A DNA stretch of 64,000 nucleotides from Candidatus Sodalis pierantonius str. SOPE (GTDB taxonomy: Bacteria > Pseudomonadota > Gammaproteobacteria > Enterobacterales > Enterobacteriaceae): assembly GCF_000517405.1 (NCBI RefSeq), contig NZ_CP006568.1, positions 496,001-560,000 of the forward strand, given 5' to 3'. Shown piece after piece: positions 45,811 to 58,018 of the stretch; the stretch's first letter is position 1; the number at the start of each line of letters is the position of its first letter. Below the pieces are notes generated by a model that was given only the letters and a program-made list of their open reading frames with translations, did not search any database and was not told where the DNA came from. Made by a program: the position numbers and the translations under genes.

Positions 45811-46329
45811 ATGAAAAAAATTGCATGTCTTTCAGCTTTAGCTTGCGTTTTGGCAGTGGCAGCAGGTTCCGCAACAGCAGGTGAAAGCACCGTTTCCGCC
45901 GGTTATGCACAGGGTGACCTGCAGGGCGTAGCGAACAAAGCTAACGGCTTTAACTTAAAATACCGCTACGAGTGGGACAATGACCAGCCGCTGGGCGTAA
46001 TCTCCTCGTTCACCTATATCGAAAAAAACCGCGCTGAAAGCGGCGATTACGATAAAGGTCAATACTACGGCTTCACCGCTGGTCCGGCTTGGCGCATCAA
46101 TGATTGGGCCAGCCTGTACGGCGTCGTCGGTCTGGGCTATGGCAAATCCATCTCGAATGCCCAGGACGGTAATCGCCGTGGCAGCAGCAGCGATGTCGGC
46201 GTTGCCTATGGTGCCGGTCTGCAGTTCAACCCGATGGAAAACGTTGCGCTTGACGTCTCCTATGAACAAAGCCGTATCCGTTCCACCGACGTCGGTACCT
46301 GGATTGCCGGTGTAGGTTACCGCTTCTAA
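45811..46329 (+). CDS. ompX: outer-membrane protein OmpX
   Basis: Eight-stranded outer-membrane beta-barrel of the Ail/Lom family, linked to adhesion and complement resistance in relatives. 172 residues. The signal peptide MKKIACLSALACVLAVAAG ends in ATAG. The barrel ends AGVGYRF with the terminal Phe recognised by the Bam complex, and YGAGLQFNPMENVALDVSYE is conserved. The start at 45811 follows TGAGGTGGTT; this leader matches the E. coli ompX leader from memory, where sRNAs such as CyaR and MicA act. Extracellular loops differ most (NAQDGNRRGSSS). Intact. Confidence 0.96.
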   Translation: MKKIACLSALACVLAVAAGSATAGESTVSAGYAQGDLQGVANKANGFNLKYRYEWDNDQPLGVISSFTYIEKNRAESGDYDKGQYYGFTAGPAWRINDWASLYGVVGLGYGKSISNAQDGNRRGSSSDVGVAYGAGLQFNPMENVALDVSYEQSRIRSTDVGTWIAGVGYRF

Positions 46330-46408
46330 GTCTCATGCGGGCGGCGGCCCTTTGTGGCTTTGCCGCCTGATGGCTGCTCCGGTGGAAGGTTTGATGTTTC
46401 ACCGGGTG

Positions 46409-46433
46409 AAGGCGCGCCGTTTTGGCGCGCCTT
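46409..46433 (+). terminator. terminator-like hairpin after ompX
   Basis: Perfect 10-bp inverted repeat AAGGCGCGCC / GGCGCGCCTT with loop GTTTT, 80 bp after the ompX stop. Only TTAT follows, so the T run is weak. Confidence 0.5.
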
Positions 46434-46921
46434 ATGATCGCCGCGCTCCTTGGCAACCGTTTCTCCCTCGAGCCAGACGCCTCTACTTGGCTATACCCGC
46501 AATCTGCCTGACTACACCCTTCCTGAAGCGAAGAGCACCCATGCTTGACGCGTCGCTGTCATGCATCACTTAACCGCAGCGTGATTTGACTCCTAACTCC
46601 TTCGTGCCTGACATAAGGCCACTGGCGTTTCCCTTTGGTTACCCGTAATGCTCTTTGGGTTTATCGACTCAACCCGCTCGCGGGGCTCGCTGATAAGCGC
46701 GTGGCCTAGACCCTTTCGCCTCTGGCGAATTTCCCCCTCCCCCCTGCGTTCGGTCCTCCTTCTCTAGGGTGGGGCTTAGCCATTTTGCGGCCCGGCTTGC
46801 GAAACGGCCCTGTTGAGAGTCGTGTCGTCATCCTGTCGCGACAGACCACAGATTAGGCGCCATCTCGCGCCGCTTTATGGCATAATATGGTGAATGTCAC
46901 ACTTTATTAAGAGTCTCTCCT
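46434..46921. other. gene-free stretch between ompX and ybiT
   Basis: About 490 bp with no supportable gene in any frame. E. coli has opgE, mntS, mntR, ybiR and ldtB between these genes; none leaves a recognisable trace. A CATAAT at 46881-46886 may be the ybiT -10 box. Confidence 0.5.
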
Positions 46922-48517
46922 TTGCTGATAAGTAATAACATCACCATGCAATTCGGCAGTAAACCGCTGTTCGAGAACATTTCCGTCAAGTTTGGCGGCG
47001 GCAACCGCTACGGCCTCATTGGCGCCAACGGCTGCGGTAAATCTACCCTGATGAAAATTCTGGGCGGCGATTTGACGCCTACCGCCGGCAATGTCAGCCT
47101 GGATTCCAACGAGCGCCTCGGTAAATTGCGTCAGGATCAATTCGCTTTCGAACAAAATAGCGTGTTGGATACCGTTATCATGGGCCATGGGGAGTTGTGG
47201 GCGGTCAAACAGGAGCGCGATAGCATTTACGCCCTGCCGGAGATGAGCGAAGCGCAGGGATACCGGGTGGCGGATTTGGAAGTGCTGTACGGTGAAATGG
47301 ATGGCTATCCCGCGGAAGCGCGCGCCGGCGAGCTGCTGCTGGGGGTCGGCATTCCGCTGGAACAGCATTACGGCCCAATGAGCGAAGTGGCGCCCGGCTG
47401 GAAGCTGCGCGTGCTGTTGGCGCAGGCGCTGTTTGCCAATCCAGACATTCTGTTGCTTGACGAACCGACCAACAACCTGGATATCAATACCATCCGCTGG
47501 CTGGAGCAGGTGTTGAATGAGCACAACAGCACGATGATCATCATCTCCCATGACAGGCATTTCCTGAACATGGTCTGCACCCATATGACGGATTTGGATT
47601 ATGGCGAGTTGCGCATCTATCCGGGCAACTATGACGAGTATATGACGGCATCGACGCAGGCGCGCGAGCGGCTGGTGGCGGATAATGCCAAGAAAAAAGC
47701 CCAGATTGCCGAGCTGCAGTCGTTCGTCAGCCGCTTTAGCGCCAACGCATCCAAATCGCGCCAGGCGACCTCACGCGCCCGGCAGATCGATAAGATCAAG
47801 CTTGACGAAATCAAAGCCTCCAGCCGGCAAAATCCGTTTATCCGCTTTGAGCAAGAGAAGAAACTGTTTCGCAATGCTCTACAGGTAGAGCAGGTGACCC
47901 AGGGCTTCGAGGCGGCGGCGGCGCTATTTCGCGCCCTGAATATGATGGTGGAGGTGGGTGAGAAAGTGGCGATTCTCGGCGCCAACGGTATCGGTAAGAC
48001 CACCCGGCTCAGAACGCTGATGGGCGAGCTGGCGCCGCAAAGCGGTGAGATAAAATGGTCGGAAAACGCCAATATCGGCTATTACGCCCAGGATCACGCC
48101 GCCGAGTTCGCCGAGATGATGACGGTGTTCGACTGGATGAGCCAGTGGAAACAGGCCGGTGACGATGAGCAGGCGGTGCGCGGCATCCTTGGCCGGCTGC
48201 TGTTTGGCCAAGATGATATTAAAAAGCCGGTTGGCGTGCTGTCCGGCGGCGAGAAGGGCCGGATGCTGTTTGGTAAGCTGATGATGCAAAAGCCCAATAT
48301 CTTGCTGATGGACGAGCCCACCAACCATCTGGATATGGAGTCCATCGAATCGCTGAATGCCGCCCTTGAGCTGTATCAGGGAACGCTGCTGTTTGTCTCT
48401 CATGACCGGGAATTCGTCAGTTCGCTGGCAACGCGGATCGTGGAAATCCTGCTGGACAGGGTGGTCGATTTTAGCGGCAACTATGAAGACTACCTGCGCA
48501 GTCAGGGTGTGAACTGA
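46922..48517 (+). CDS. ybiT: YbiT, ABC-F family ATPase
   Basis: Cytosolic ABC-F protein with two ATPase domains, acting on the ribosome E site (translation factor type). 531 residues (E. coli 530). The start is TTG at 46922, giving MLISNNITMQFGSKP, which aligns exactly with the E. coli start; the first ATG is eight codons later inside a conserved strand. Domain one has GANGCGKST and LLLDEPTNNLD, domain two GANGIGKTT, SGGEKGRMLFGKLM and LMDEPTNHLD, with the inter-domain linker SFVSRFSANASKSRQATSRARQ between them. Intact. Confidence 0.95.
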   Translation: MLISNNITMQFGSKPLFENISVKFGGGNRYGLIGANGCGKSTLMKILGGDLTPTAGNVSLDSNERLGKLRQDQFAFEQNSVLDTVIMGHGELWAVKQERDSIYALPEMSEAQGYRVADLEVLYGEMDGYPAEARAGELLLGVGIPLEQHYGPMSEVAPGWKLRVLLAQALFANPDILLLDEPTNNLDINTIRWLEQVLNEHNSTMIIISHDRHFLNMVCTHMTDLDYGELRIYPGNYDEYMTASTQARERLVADNAKKKAQIAELQSFVSRFSANASKSRQATSRARQIDKIKLDEIKASSRQNPFIRFEQEKKLFRNALQVEQVTQGFEAAAALFRALNMMVEVGEKVAILGANGIGKTTRLRTLMGELAPQSGEIKWSENANIGYYAQDHAAEFAEMMTVFDWMSQWKQAGDDEQAVRGILGRLLFGQDDIKKPVGVLSGGEKGRMLFGKLMMQKPNILLMDEPTNHLDMESIESLNAALELYQGTLLFVSHDREFVSSLATRIVEILLDRVVDFSGNYEDYLRSQGVN

Positions 48518-48564
48518 ATCGGTAATGGCCTTTCCTTGCGCGGCCAAGGTTTGCCTTACCCCGC

Positions 48565-48593
48565 GCCGGCGTCCCGCACTTGCGGGCGCCGGC
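48565..48593 (+). terminator. long GC hairpin after ybiT
   Basis: GCCGGCG-T-CCCGC, loop ACTT, GCGGG-CGCCGGC: 12 base pairs with one bulged T, 47 bp after the ybiT stop. It lacks a T run. Confidence 0.4.
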
Positions 48594-48614
48594 CGTTAGC
48601 CCAATGAGTTTGCC

Positions 48615-49653
48615 GTGAAAAAATCCGTTCTGCCCACAGCGGAAAAGACGTCCTTACATCCGCGCAATCGCCACCGTGGCCGCTATGATTTCGCCGCGCT
48701 GGTGGTCGCTTGCCCGCCGCTGGCCCCGTTTGTCCGACCGACGCCCGGCGGCACGCCCTCGGTGGATTTCGCCTCGCCGGCGGCGGTGACCCTGCTCAAC
48801 CGCGCGCTGTTGCCACCATTACGGCCTGCGGCACTGGGATATCCCCGCCAGGTTTCTCTGCCCGCCGGTTCCGGGACGGGCGGATTATCTGCATCACCTG
48901 GCGGACCTACTGACGGCCGGCAACGGCGGCAACATTCCGCGCGGTCGGCGCGTGATGCTGCTGGATATCGGCGTCGGCGCCAATTGTATTTACCCCATCA
49001 TAGGCCATCATGAATACGGCTGGCGCTTTACCGGTTCGGATATCGATCCGCCCTCGCTGCGCTGGGTGTGACACATCGCCGACATGAATCCCTCGCTGGC
49101 GGGCGCGTTGCGCCTGCGTCGACAATCCCAACCGGCGGCTATCTTCAACGGTATCATTGGTGCGGCGGAACGATTCGATACCACCTTGTGCAATCCGCCG
49201 TTTCACGCATCGGCGCGCGAGGCCGAGGCCAGCACGCGACGTAAGCAGATTCAATTGGCACGGTCGACGCAGCGCCGGCGGGAAAACACCTTCGGTGCGG
49301 GGGATCTGGGTGGCGCATCGGGCGACGGTTTCTCGGTGCGCCAGACCGACGCGGCGGCAGCCAATTTTGGCGGTCGGCATAATGAACTATGGTGTCCAGG
49401 CGGCGAGCTGGCATTTGTCCGCCGTATGGTCGCGGAAAGCGTCGCCTATGCGCGTCACTGCCTGTGGTTCACGACGTTGTTGTCGAAGAGCAGTTCGTTA
49501 GCGCCGCTGTATCGCACTATCGAGCAGGCGGGCGCCAGCGCGGTGCGCACGATGCAAATGGGGCAGGGACAGAAAATCAGCCGTTTTGTCGCCTGGAGTT
49601 TTTATGATGCGGTGGGCCAGGCGGAGTGGGCCGCGCGCCGCTGGCGCGACTGA
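48615..49653 (+). pseudogene. rlmF: rlmF (ybiN), 23S rRNA m6A1618 methyltransferase, broken
   Basis: RlmF methylates A1618 of 23S rRNA. After the start, SLHPRNRHRGRYDFAALV and VDFASPAAVTLLNRALL match E. coli RlmF. A frameshift near 48815 moves HWDIPARFLCPPVPGRADYLHH and the SAM motif LLDIGVGANCIYPIIG to another frame. A TGA at 49069-49071 interrupts after PSLRWV, and the catalytic TLCNPPFHASA follows. An insertion of about 30 unrelated codons lies before AAANFGGRHNELWC. The C-terminus to 49653 is otherwise good. Confidence 0.92.
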
Positions 49654-49667
49654 TGGCGCGGCGGGGG

Positions 49668-50273
49668 CTAGGGCGCGCCGCACACCTCGCAATCGGGATG
49701 ACGCGGTAGCCGCATTTCCCGCAGTTGCAGCGTCATCGCATCCAACATTAGAAGTTTACCCGAGGGCGATTGCCCGTAATCGGTTAGCACCTTGATGGCT
49801 TCCATCGCCTATAGCGCGCCGATGATCCCCACCAGCGGCCCCATCACCCCCGCTTCGGCGCAGGTCAGGCTTTCGGCGCCGAATAACCGGCTCAGACAGC
49901 GATAGCAGGGTTCATCCGGCCGATAGCGAAAGACGCTGATTTGCCCCTCCATTCGGATCGCCGCGCCGGAAATGAGCGGCAGGCGTTGCGGATAACAGCA
50001 GCGGTTGAGCTGTTCGCGCGCCGCAACATTATCGGTGCAATCCAGCGCGATATCGCATTCGGCCAGTGGCGCGGACAGCCCGTCATCGTCCAGCACGTCG
50101 TCCACCGTGGTCAGCGTGACGTGCGGATTGACCGCCGCGCTGCCCAGCCCGCCCAGGCTGGCAATCAGCGCACAGCTGGCTTTTAACCGTTCCTGACCGG
50201 CGAAATCGAAGCCGCGCAGCATTATCTGGCGATTATAGCGCAGCATTTCCTGATGACTCAATTCCTCCGCCAC
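49668..50273 (-). pseudogene. moeB: moeB, MoaD adenylyltransferase, deletion and stop
   Basis: MoeB adenylates the MoaD C-terminus. From the GTG start (AAGGAGG upstream) MLRYNRQIMLRGFDFAGQE is intact to SLGGLGSAA. About 50 residues that include the ATP site and the interface for MoaD are then missing before NPHVTLTTVDD. CTDNVAAREQLNRCCYPQRLPLISGA with the conserved cysteine follows. A TAG at 49809-49811 (GAL-stop-AMEAIK) interrupts, and the zinc-binding CEVCG end is still encoded to 49668. It follows moeA by 9 bp as in E. coli. Confidence 0.92.
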
Positions 50274-50282
50274 GCTGCCTCC

Positions 50283-51517
<1,235 letters not shown>

Positions 51518-51867
51518 GACAACTCCTGTAGGCGGCGAGTATTCCTCGCTAGCCGCCGGGTTTTAAGCTGCCCCTATTATGGCAGAGAACTCGATACCAG
51601 AGAACCGAGCCAGCGATGCTGCGCTCAGGCTCAGGTCGTGATGCCCGGCGCGCTGGCAGAGCATCGCGCTCTGAAACAATATCACCTCAGTGATTAATAT
51701 CACGTATTTCTACTTTACAGCAGCCAAGCGCGTCCATATAGTCAAAATCGATAACATGTTAACGTTTAGCCTAACACTTAATAGCCTGAACCGTTATTGT
51801 CCGCGGCCCGTGCCGGAACCCTGGCAGGGCGAGCCCATCATTACGTATCGACAGGGTAACCGTTGCA
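51518..51867. other. divergent moeA-iaaA intergenic region
   Basis: 350 bp without a gene. The part 51680-51790 is A+T-rich and should contain the divergent promoters; ATATCACCTCAGTGATTAAT (51679-51698) has dyad character (ATATCAC...GTGAT). I could not assign promoter boxes with confidence. Confidence 0.45.
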
Positions 51868-52824
51868 ATGAGCAAAGCAGTGATAGCACTCCACGGTGGC
51901 GCCGGCGCACTGTCGCGTCAGACGATGAGCGCTGAAAAAGAACGCGACTACCGCCGGGCGCTTGACGCTATCACCCGCAGCGGCCAAGCGATCCTGGCCG
52001 ACGGCGGTAGCGCTCTGGACGCCGTTACGGAAGCGGTACGGTTGCTTGAGGAGTGCCCGTTGTTCAACGCCGGCATCGGGGCGGTGTTCACCCATCAGGG
52101 CGCCTACGAACTCGACGCCAGCATCATGGACGGCCGCAGCCGCGCGGCGGGCGCCGTCTGCGGGGTCAGGCATATTCGCAATCCCATCTTGGCCGCGCGG
52201 GCGGTCATGGAGTACAGCCCCCATGTCATGTTTACCGGCGAGGGCGCGGAACAGTCCGCGTTCAACCGGGGGTTGGCGCGCGTGGAGAACGACTTTTTCT
52301 CGACGCCTGAAAGGTATCAGCAACTCCAGCGCGCCCTGGCCGCGGACAGCGGGGCGCTGCTTGATCACGACGGGGCGGCCGCCTCGACGGACCCTATCGA
52401 CCCGGACCGGAAATTGGGTACCGTCGGGGCCGTGGCCTGCGATAGCCAGGGTAATCTGGCAGCCGCCACCTCCACCGCCGGAATGACCAATAAGCAGGCG
52501 GGGCGGGTCGGAGATTCGCCGATCATTGGCGCCGGCTGTTATGTCGATAACGCCACCGTTGCCGTCTCCTGCACCGGCAGCGGCGAAATGTTTATCCGCA
52601 CCGCCGCGGCGAATGAAGTGGCGGCGCTGGTGGCCTATGCCGGCTTGACGCGGGAGCAGGCGGCCGCGCGGGTAATATTTGATCAAATCTTGCCCTTGGG
52701 CGGGTCGGGCGGGCTTATTGCGGTGGACGTCGCCGGTCATGTGGCGCTGCCGTTCAGCAGCGAAGGCATGTATCGCGCGGTCGGCTATGTGGGCCAGGCG
52801 CCGGACGTGGGGATTTACCGCTGA
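51868..52824 (+). CDS. iaaA: isoaspartyl peptidase/L-asparaginase IaaA
   Basis: Ntn-hydrolase that cleaves itself and degrades isoaspartyl dipeptides and asparagine. 318 residues. AVIALHGGAGALSRQ at the N-terminus, ALDAVTEAVRLLEECPLFNAGIGAVF, and the autocleavage site KLGTVGAVA with nucleophile Thr185 are intact, as are GRVGDSPIIGAGCY and GSGGLIAVD. It is the first gene of the glutathione-import operon iaaA-gsiABCD and overlaps gsiA by one base. In E. coli the operon delivers and helps degrade glutathione and related peptides. Confidence 0.95.
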   Translation: MSKAVIALHGGAGALSRQTMSAEKERDYRRALDAITRSGQAILADGGSALDAVTEAVRLLEECPLFNAGIGAVFTHQGAYELDASIMDGRSRAAGAVCGVRHIRNPILAARAVMEYSPHVMFTGEGAEQSAFNRGLARVENDFFSTPERYQQLQRALAADSGALLDHDGAAASTDPIDPDRKLGTVGAVACDSQGNLAAATSTAGMTNKQAGRVGDSPIIGAGCYVDNATVAVSCTGSGEMFIRTAAANEVAALVAYAGLTREQAAARVIFDQILPLGGSGGLIAVDVAGHVALPFSSEGMYRAVGYVGQAPDVGIYR

Positions 52825-54759
52825 TGGCGCCGTCAGATGCCGCCGCGACGTTCGCCGCCGACAACGGCGCCCTGGCGCTGCCGGAGGACCGGGTATTATC
52901 GGTGCGCAATCTCAGCGTCCAGTTCCAGCGGGAAGGACGGCGTATCGAAGCGGTGCGTAACCTCTATTTCGACGTCAACCGCGGTGAGACGCTGGCTATC
53001 GTCGGCGAGTCGGGGTCGGGGAAATCCGTCACGTCGCTGTCGGTCATGCGTTTGGAGGAGCTCGGTGGCGGGCGCATCGAGGGCGGTACGCTGCTGTTCC
53101 GCCGGCGCTCGGGGCAGCTGGTGGATCTGCGCCGCGCCTCTGCGCCGACGTTGCGCTCGCTGCGCGGCGCGGATATGGTGATGATTTTCCAAGAGCCGAT
53201 GACCTCGTTGAATCTGGTGTTCCCGGTCGGGGAACAAATAGCGGAATCCCTACGTATGCACCAGAGCAAGGATCATCGCAGCGCCAGACAAGAAGCCCTG
53301 CATATGCTGGATTTGGTGCGGATCCCCGAAGCGCGCAATATTCTCGATCGCTACCCGCATCAGCTTTCGGGTGGGATGCGCCAGCGGGTGATGATTGCCA
53401 TGGCGCTGTCGTGCCGGCCGGCGCTGCTTATTGCCGATGAGCCCACGACCGCGCTGGATGTCACCATTCAGGCGCAAATCCTGCAATTGATTCGGCTGCT
53501 GCTGTAGGAGATGCGCATGGGGGTGATGTTTATTACCCACGATATGGGCGTGGTGGCGGAAATGGCGGATCGGGTGCTGGTGATGTATCAGGGCAATGAC
53601 GTGGAATCCGCCGCGGCCAGCGAAGTGTTTCACCGGCCGCGCCATCCCTATACGCAGGCGCTGCTGGCCGCCGTGCCGCGGCTGGGTTCGATGGCGGACA
53701 GCGATTTCCCGGCGAAATTCCCGCTCCTGCGCGCGGCCACCGCCGTGGCCGTCTGTTCCCGCTAAGGCGCCCGTTGACGCCGCGGCGCACTCCCTTTGGC
53801 CGCAGGATACGGTGCGCACCGACGGCGGTCCGACACTGGAGGTGCGCAATCTGGTCACGCGCTTCGATATCCGCGGCGGTATCTTTAACCGCATCCAGCG
53901 CCGGGTACACGCGGTGGAAAAGGTCAGCTTTTCCCTCTATCCCGGCGAGACGCTGGGGCTGGTGGGAGCATCCGGCTGCGGTAAATCCACCACCGGCCGC
54001 GCGCTATTGCGTCTGGTGGAAAGCCAGGGCGGCGATATCGTGTTTGACGGCCAGTCCATCAACCGCCTGCACGGTAACGCGTTGCAGCATTTGCGGCGCA
54101 ATATTCAGTTTATTTTCCAAGATCCCTACGCATCACTGGATCCGCGCTTCACGGTAGGCTATTCCATTATGGAGCCGCTGCTGGTACACGGCGTGGCGCA
54201 GGGCAAGCAGGCCGAGCTGCGCGTCGCGGCGCTGCTTGAACGTGTCGGCCTGTTGCCTGAGCACGCTGCGCGCTATCCCCACAAATTCTCCGGGGGACAG
54301 CGGCAGCGGATTTGTATTGCTCGCGCGCTGGCCCTTAATCCCAAGGTGGTGATTGCCGACGAATCGGTGTCGGCGCTGGATGTCTCCATCCAGGCCCAGA
54401 TAGTCAATCTGATGCTGGATCTGCAGCGGGAATACGGCATCGCGTTTTTATTTATTTCCCACGATATGGCGGTGGTGGAGTGGGTCAGCCACCGGGTGGC
54501 AGTGATGTATTTGGGGCAGATCGTGGAAATCGGTTCGCGCCGGCAGGTCTTCGAGCATCCCAGCCATCCCTATACCCGCAAATTGATGTCCGCGGTACCG
54601 GTGGCCGATCCCGACCGCTGTCTCCGCGATCGCGTGTTACAGGCAGACGAAATCCCCAGCCCCATCCGGGCGCTGGATGATGAACCGGTGGTTGCGCCGC
54701 TCGAACGGGTGGGCGAGGGACATTATGTCGCCCGCCACGCGATAGGAGGTGCTTACTGA
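52824..54759 (+). pseudogene. gsiA: gsiA, glutathione ABC transporter ATPase, stop and frameshift
   Basis: Fused double ATPase of the glutathione importer. The first domain is complete through LIADEPTTALDVTIQAQI (Walker A GESGSGKS), but CTG-TAG-GAG at 53502-53510 puts a stop where E. coli has Gln. The text then continues in frame (MGVMFITHDMGVVAEMADRV) to 53765. A frameshift near 53760 puts the second domain (TLEVRNLVTRFDIRGGIFNR, GASGCGKSTTGRALLRLV, SGGQRQRICIARALALNPKVV, C-terminal GHYVARHAIG) in another frame ending at 54759. Confidence 0.94.
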
Positions 54760-54786
54760 CAGATCTTTTCAAGGAGAGAGTAGCGA

Positions 54787-56332
54787 ATGATGCAGCAACA
54801 TGGTAAGCGTAACTGGCTGATGGCCACGGCGGTGTTAACCACGCTGGTCGCTGCGCCGGCCTGGGCGCCAAAGATGTCGTCGTGGCGGTGAACTCTAATT
54901 TCACCACCCTGGATCCCTATGACGCCAACGACACGCTGTCGCAGGCGGTGGCCAAATCGTTTTATCAGGGATTGTTCGACTTCGATAGAGATATGAAGCG
55001 GCAAAATGTCCTGGCGGAGAGTTATACCGCCAGCGATGACGGCCTGACCTACACCTTCAAGCTGCGCCAAGGAGTGAAATTCCAGGACGGCACCGATTTC
55101 AACGCCGAAGCGGTGAAAGTGAACCTGGATCGCGCCAGCAACCCGGATAACCATCTCAAGCGCTATAACCTAACCTGTTTAAAATGATCGCCAAGACCGA
55201 GGTCATTGATCCCTATCAGGTTAAAGTCACCCTGAAAACCCCGTTCTCGGCCTTCATCAATAACCTGGCACACCCGGCGGCGGCCATGATCTCTCCTGCG
55301 GCGCTGAAACAATACGGCAAAGAGATCGGTTTCCACCCGGTCGGTACCGGTCCCTATCGGTTCGATACCTGGAATCAAACCGATTTCGTCAAAGTCACGC
55401 GCTTCGACGGCTACTGGCAGCAGGGGGAAAACAAGCTAGACAGCATCACTTGGCGCCCGGTGGTGGATAACAACACGCGCGCGGCCATGTTGGCGACCGG
55501 CGAAGCGACCTTCGCGTATCCGATTCCCTATGAGCAGGCCAAGGTACTGGACGATAATAGCAAGGTGGAGCTTATCTCCGCGCCGTCGATTGTGCAGCGC
55601 TATATCAGCCTCAACGTCACGCAAAAGCCGTTTGATAACGTCAAAGTGCGCCTGGCGTTAAACTACGCCATCAATAAAGACGCGCTGATTAAAGTGGCGT
55701 TCTCCGGCTACGCCACGCCGGCGCAGGGGCCGGTGCCGAAAAGCATTGATTTCTCGACGCAATACCAGCCCTGGCCTTATGACGTGGCCAAGGCGCGCGC
55801 GTTACTGAAAGAAGCCGGCTATCCCAACGGTTTCTCCACCACGCTGTGGTCTTACAACAGCAGCAGCACCAGCCAGAAAGTGTTGCAGTTCGTGCAACAG
55901 CAGTTGAATCAGGTGGGGGTGAAAACCACGGTAACGGCGATGGACGCCGGCCAACGCGTGGCGCAGGTGGAGAGCAAGGGCGTGAAAGAGACCGGCGTGC
56001 GGATGTTCTACTCCGGCTGGTCCGCGTCCACCGGCGAGGCGGATTGGGCCATTTCACCGCTGTTCGCCAGCCAGTCGGCGCCGTCGGCGTTATTCAACAC
56101 CGCGTTTTACAGCAGTCCTAAAGTGGATCAGAATTTGGCCGCCGCGCTGAAAACCACCTCGCGCGAGGAAAAATCCCGGCTGTATAAAGACGCGCAGGAT
56201 ACCCTCTGGGCCGACGCCCCCTGGATTTTCCTGGCGGCCGAAAAGCTGGGGTATGCGCGCAATAAAAACCTGAGCGACTTCTATGTGATGCCGGACGGCT
56301 CCTTCGAGTTCTCGCACGCCGATATGAAATAA
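54787..56332 (+). pseudogene. gsiB: gsiB, glutathione-binding periplasmic protein, two frameshifts
   Basis: Family 5 solute-binding protein. The signal peptide (NWLMATAVLTTLVAAPAWA) is read in frame one and then shifts near 54870. VVVAVNSNFTTLDPYDANDT to NPDNHLKRYNL is in frame two. A second shift near 55180 leads to KMIAKTEVIDPYQVKVTLKT and the rest, intact to GSFEFSHADMK. The ribosome site AAGGAGAGAG is well placed. The mature C-terminal three quarters remain open as one long frame. Confidence 0.94.
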
Positions 56333-56343
56333 CCCAGGCCGTT

Positions 56344-57264
56344 ATGCTGAATTATTTCATCAAGCGATTGTTAGGGCTCATCCCGACGCTGCTGATTGTG
56401 GCGGTGCTGGTGTTCGGGTTTGTCCATCTGTTGCCGGGCGATCTCGCCCGGCTGGCGGCGGGGCCGGAAGCGGATGCGTCGGTGGTGGCTCTGGTGCGCC
56501 ACGATCTCGGGCTGGATCAACCGCTGCCGACGCAGTTCTGGCGCTTTCTCACCCATGCGGTGCGGGGCGATTTTGGTACCTCGATGGTTTCCAAGCGGCC
56601 GGTAAGCAGCGAGATAAGCAGCCGGTTTATGCCCACGCTGTGGCTGACCGTGACCAGTATGGTCTGGTCGGTTATCTTCGGCATGCCGCTGGGCATTCTG
56701 TCCGCGGTGTGGCGCAACCGTTGGCCCGATCGATTAGGGATGACGCTTGCGGTATCGGGTATCTCCTTTCCCGCTTTCGCGCTCGGCATGCTATTGATGC
56801 AAATTTTCTCGGTGCAGCTGGGCTGGCTACCCACGGTCGGGGCGGACTCGCTGCGCCACTATATCCTGCCGTCGATTACCCTTGGCGCGGCGGTGGCGTC
56901 GATTATGGCGTGTTTTACCCGTGCTTCGTTTATCGAGGTGATGCAAGAAGATTATATGCGCACCGCCCGTGCCAAAGGGGTGCGCGAAAGTCTGGTGGTG
57001 GTTAAGCACGGCCTGTGCAACGCCATGATCCCGGTGGTGACCATGATGGGTTTACAATTCGGGTTCCTGCTGGGGGGATCGATCGTGGTGGAGGCAGTAT
57101 TTAACTGGCCCGGCCTGGGTCGTCTGCTGGTGGATTCGGTCACGCTGCGCGATTATCCGGTTATCCAGGCCGAGGTTCTGTTGTTTTCCCTGGAGTTTAT
57201 CCTCATCAATCTGATGGTGGACATGCTGTATGCCGCCATTAACCCCTCCATTCGCTACAGGTAA
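56344..57264 (+). CDS. gsiC: GsiC, glutathione ABC transporter permease
   Basis: Permease of the DppB type, 306 residues and undamaged. It has the N-terminal LGLIPTLLIVAVLVFGFVHLLPGD, the coupling loop YMRTARAKGVRESLVVVKHGLCNAM, and GGSIVVEAVFNWPGLGRLLVDSV. It is the only intact gene of gsiABCD, so it has no partners. Confidence 0.94.
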   Translation: MLNYFIKRLLGLIPTLLIVAVLVFGFVHLLPGDLARLAAGPEADASVVALVRHDLGLDQPLPTQFWRFLTHAVRGDFGTSMVSKRPVSSEISSRFMPTLWLTVTSMVWSVIFGMPLGILSAVWRNRWPDRLGMTLAVSGISFPAFALGMLLMQIFSVQLGWLPTVGADSLRHYILPSITLGAAVASIMACFTRASFIEVMQEDYMRTARAKGVRESLVVVKHGLCNAMIPVVTMMGLQFGFLLGGSIVVEAVFNWPGLGRLLVDSVTLRDYPVIQAEVLLFSLEFILINLMVDMLYAAINPSIRYR

Positions 57265-58018
57265 CGAAACGTGATGCAATTTTGGCGACGCAACGCCGCG
57301 CTGGCGGCGGTGGTGACGGGGATATTCGTGGTGCTGCTGGCGCCCTGGCTGGTGCCGTTTGACGCCGAAAACTACTTTGATTACGACCGCCTGAACGAGG
57401 GGCCCTCGGCCGTTCATTGGCTGGGGGTGGATTCGCTGGGACGGGATATTTTTAGCCGGATACTGATGGGCGCCCGCATTTCTTTGGCGGCGGGGGTGTT
57501 TTCAGTCATCATCGGTATGGCCGCTGGCACCTTTTTCGGCCTGCTGGCCGGCTATTATGAAGGCGCCTGGGACCGCATCATCATGCGTATCTGCGATGTG
57601 CTGTTCGCCTTCCCGGGTATTTTGCTGGCGATTGCGGTGGTGGCTATCATGGGCAGCGGCATGTCGAATGTGATTGTCGCGGTGGCCATATTCAGCATCC
57701 CGGCTTTCGCCCGTCTGGTGCGCGGCAATACGCTGGTGCTCAAGCACCAGACCTATATCGAATCCGCCCGCAGTATCGGCGTGACGGACACGACCATTCT
57801 TCTGCGCCATATTCTGCCGGGCACGCTGTCGTCCATTGTGGTGTTTTTCACGATGCGTATCGGCACGTCGATCATTACCGCCTCCAGCCTGCCCTTCCTG
57901 CAGATTCCGACGTATCCGATCAGCTGTTCCGGCGACATCCGATCAGTTATTCCGATATTTTCCGATCACCCATTCCAGTGATATTCGATCACGTGTGCGC
58001 TCATCTTCTGACTCGGGT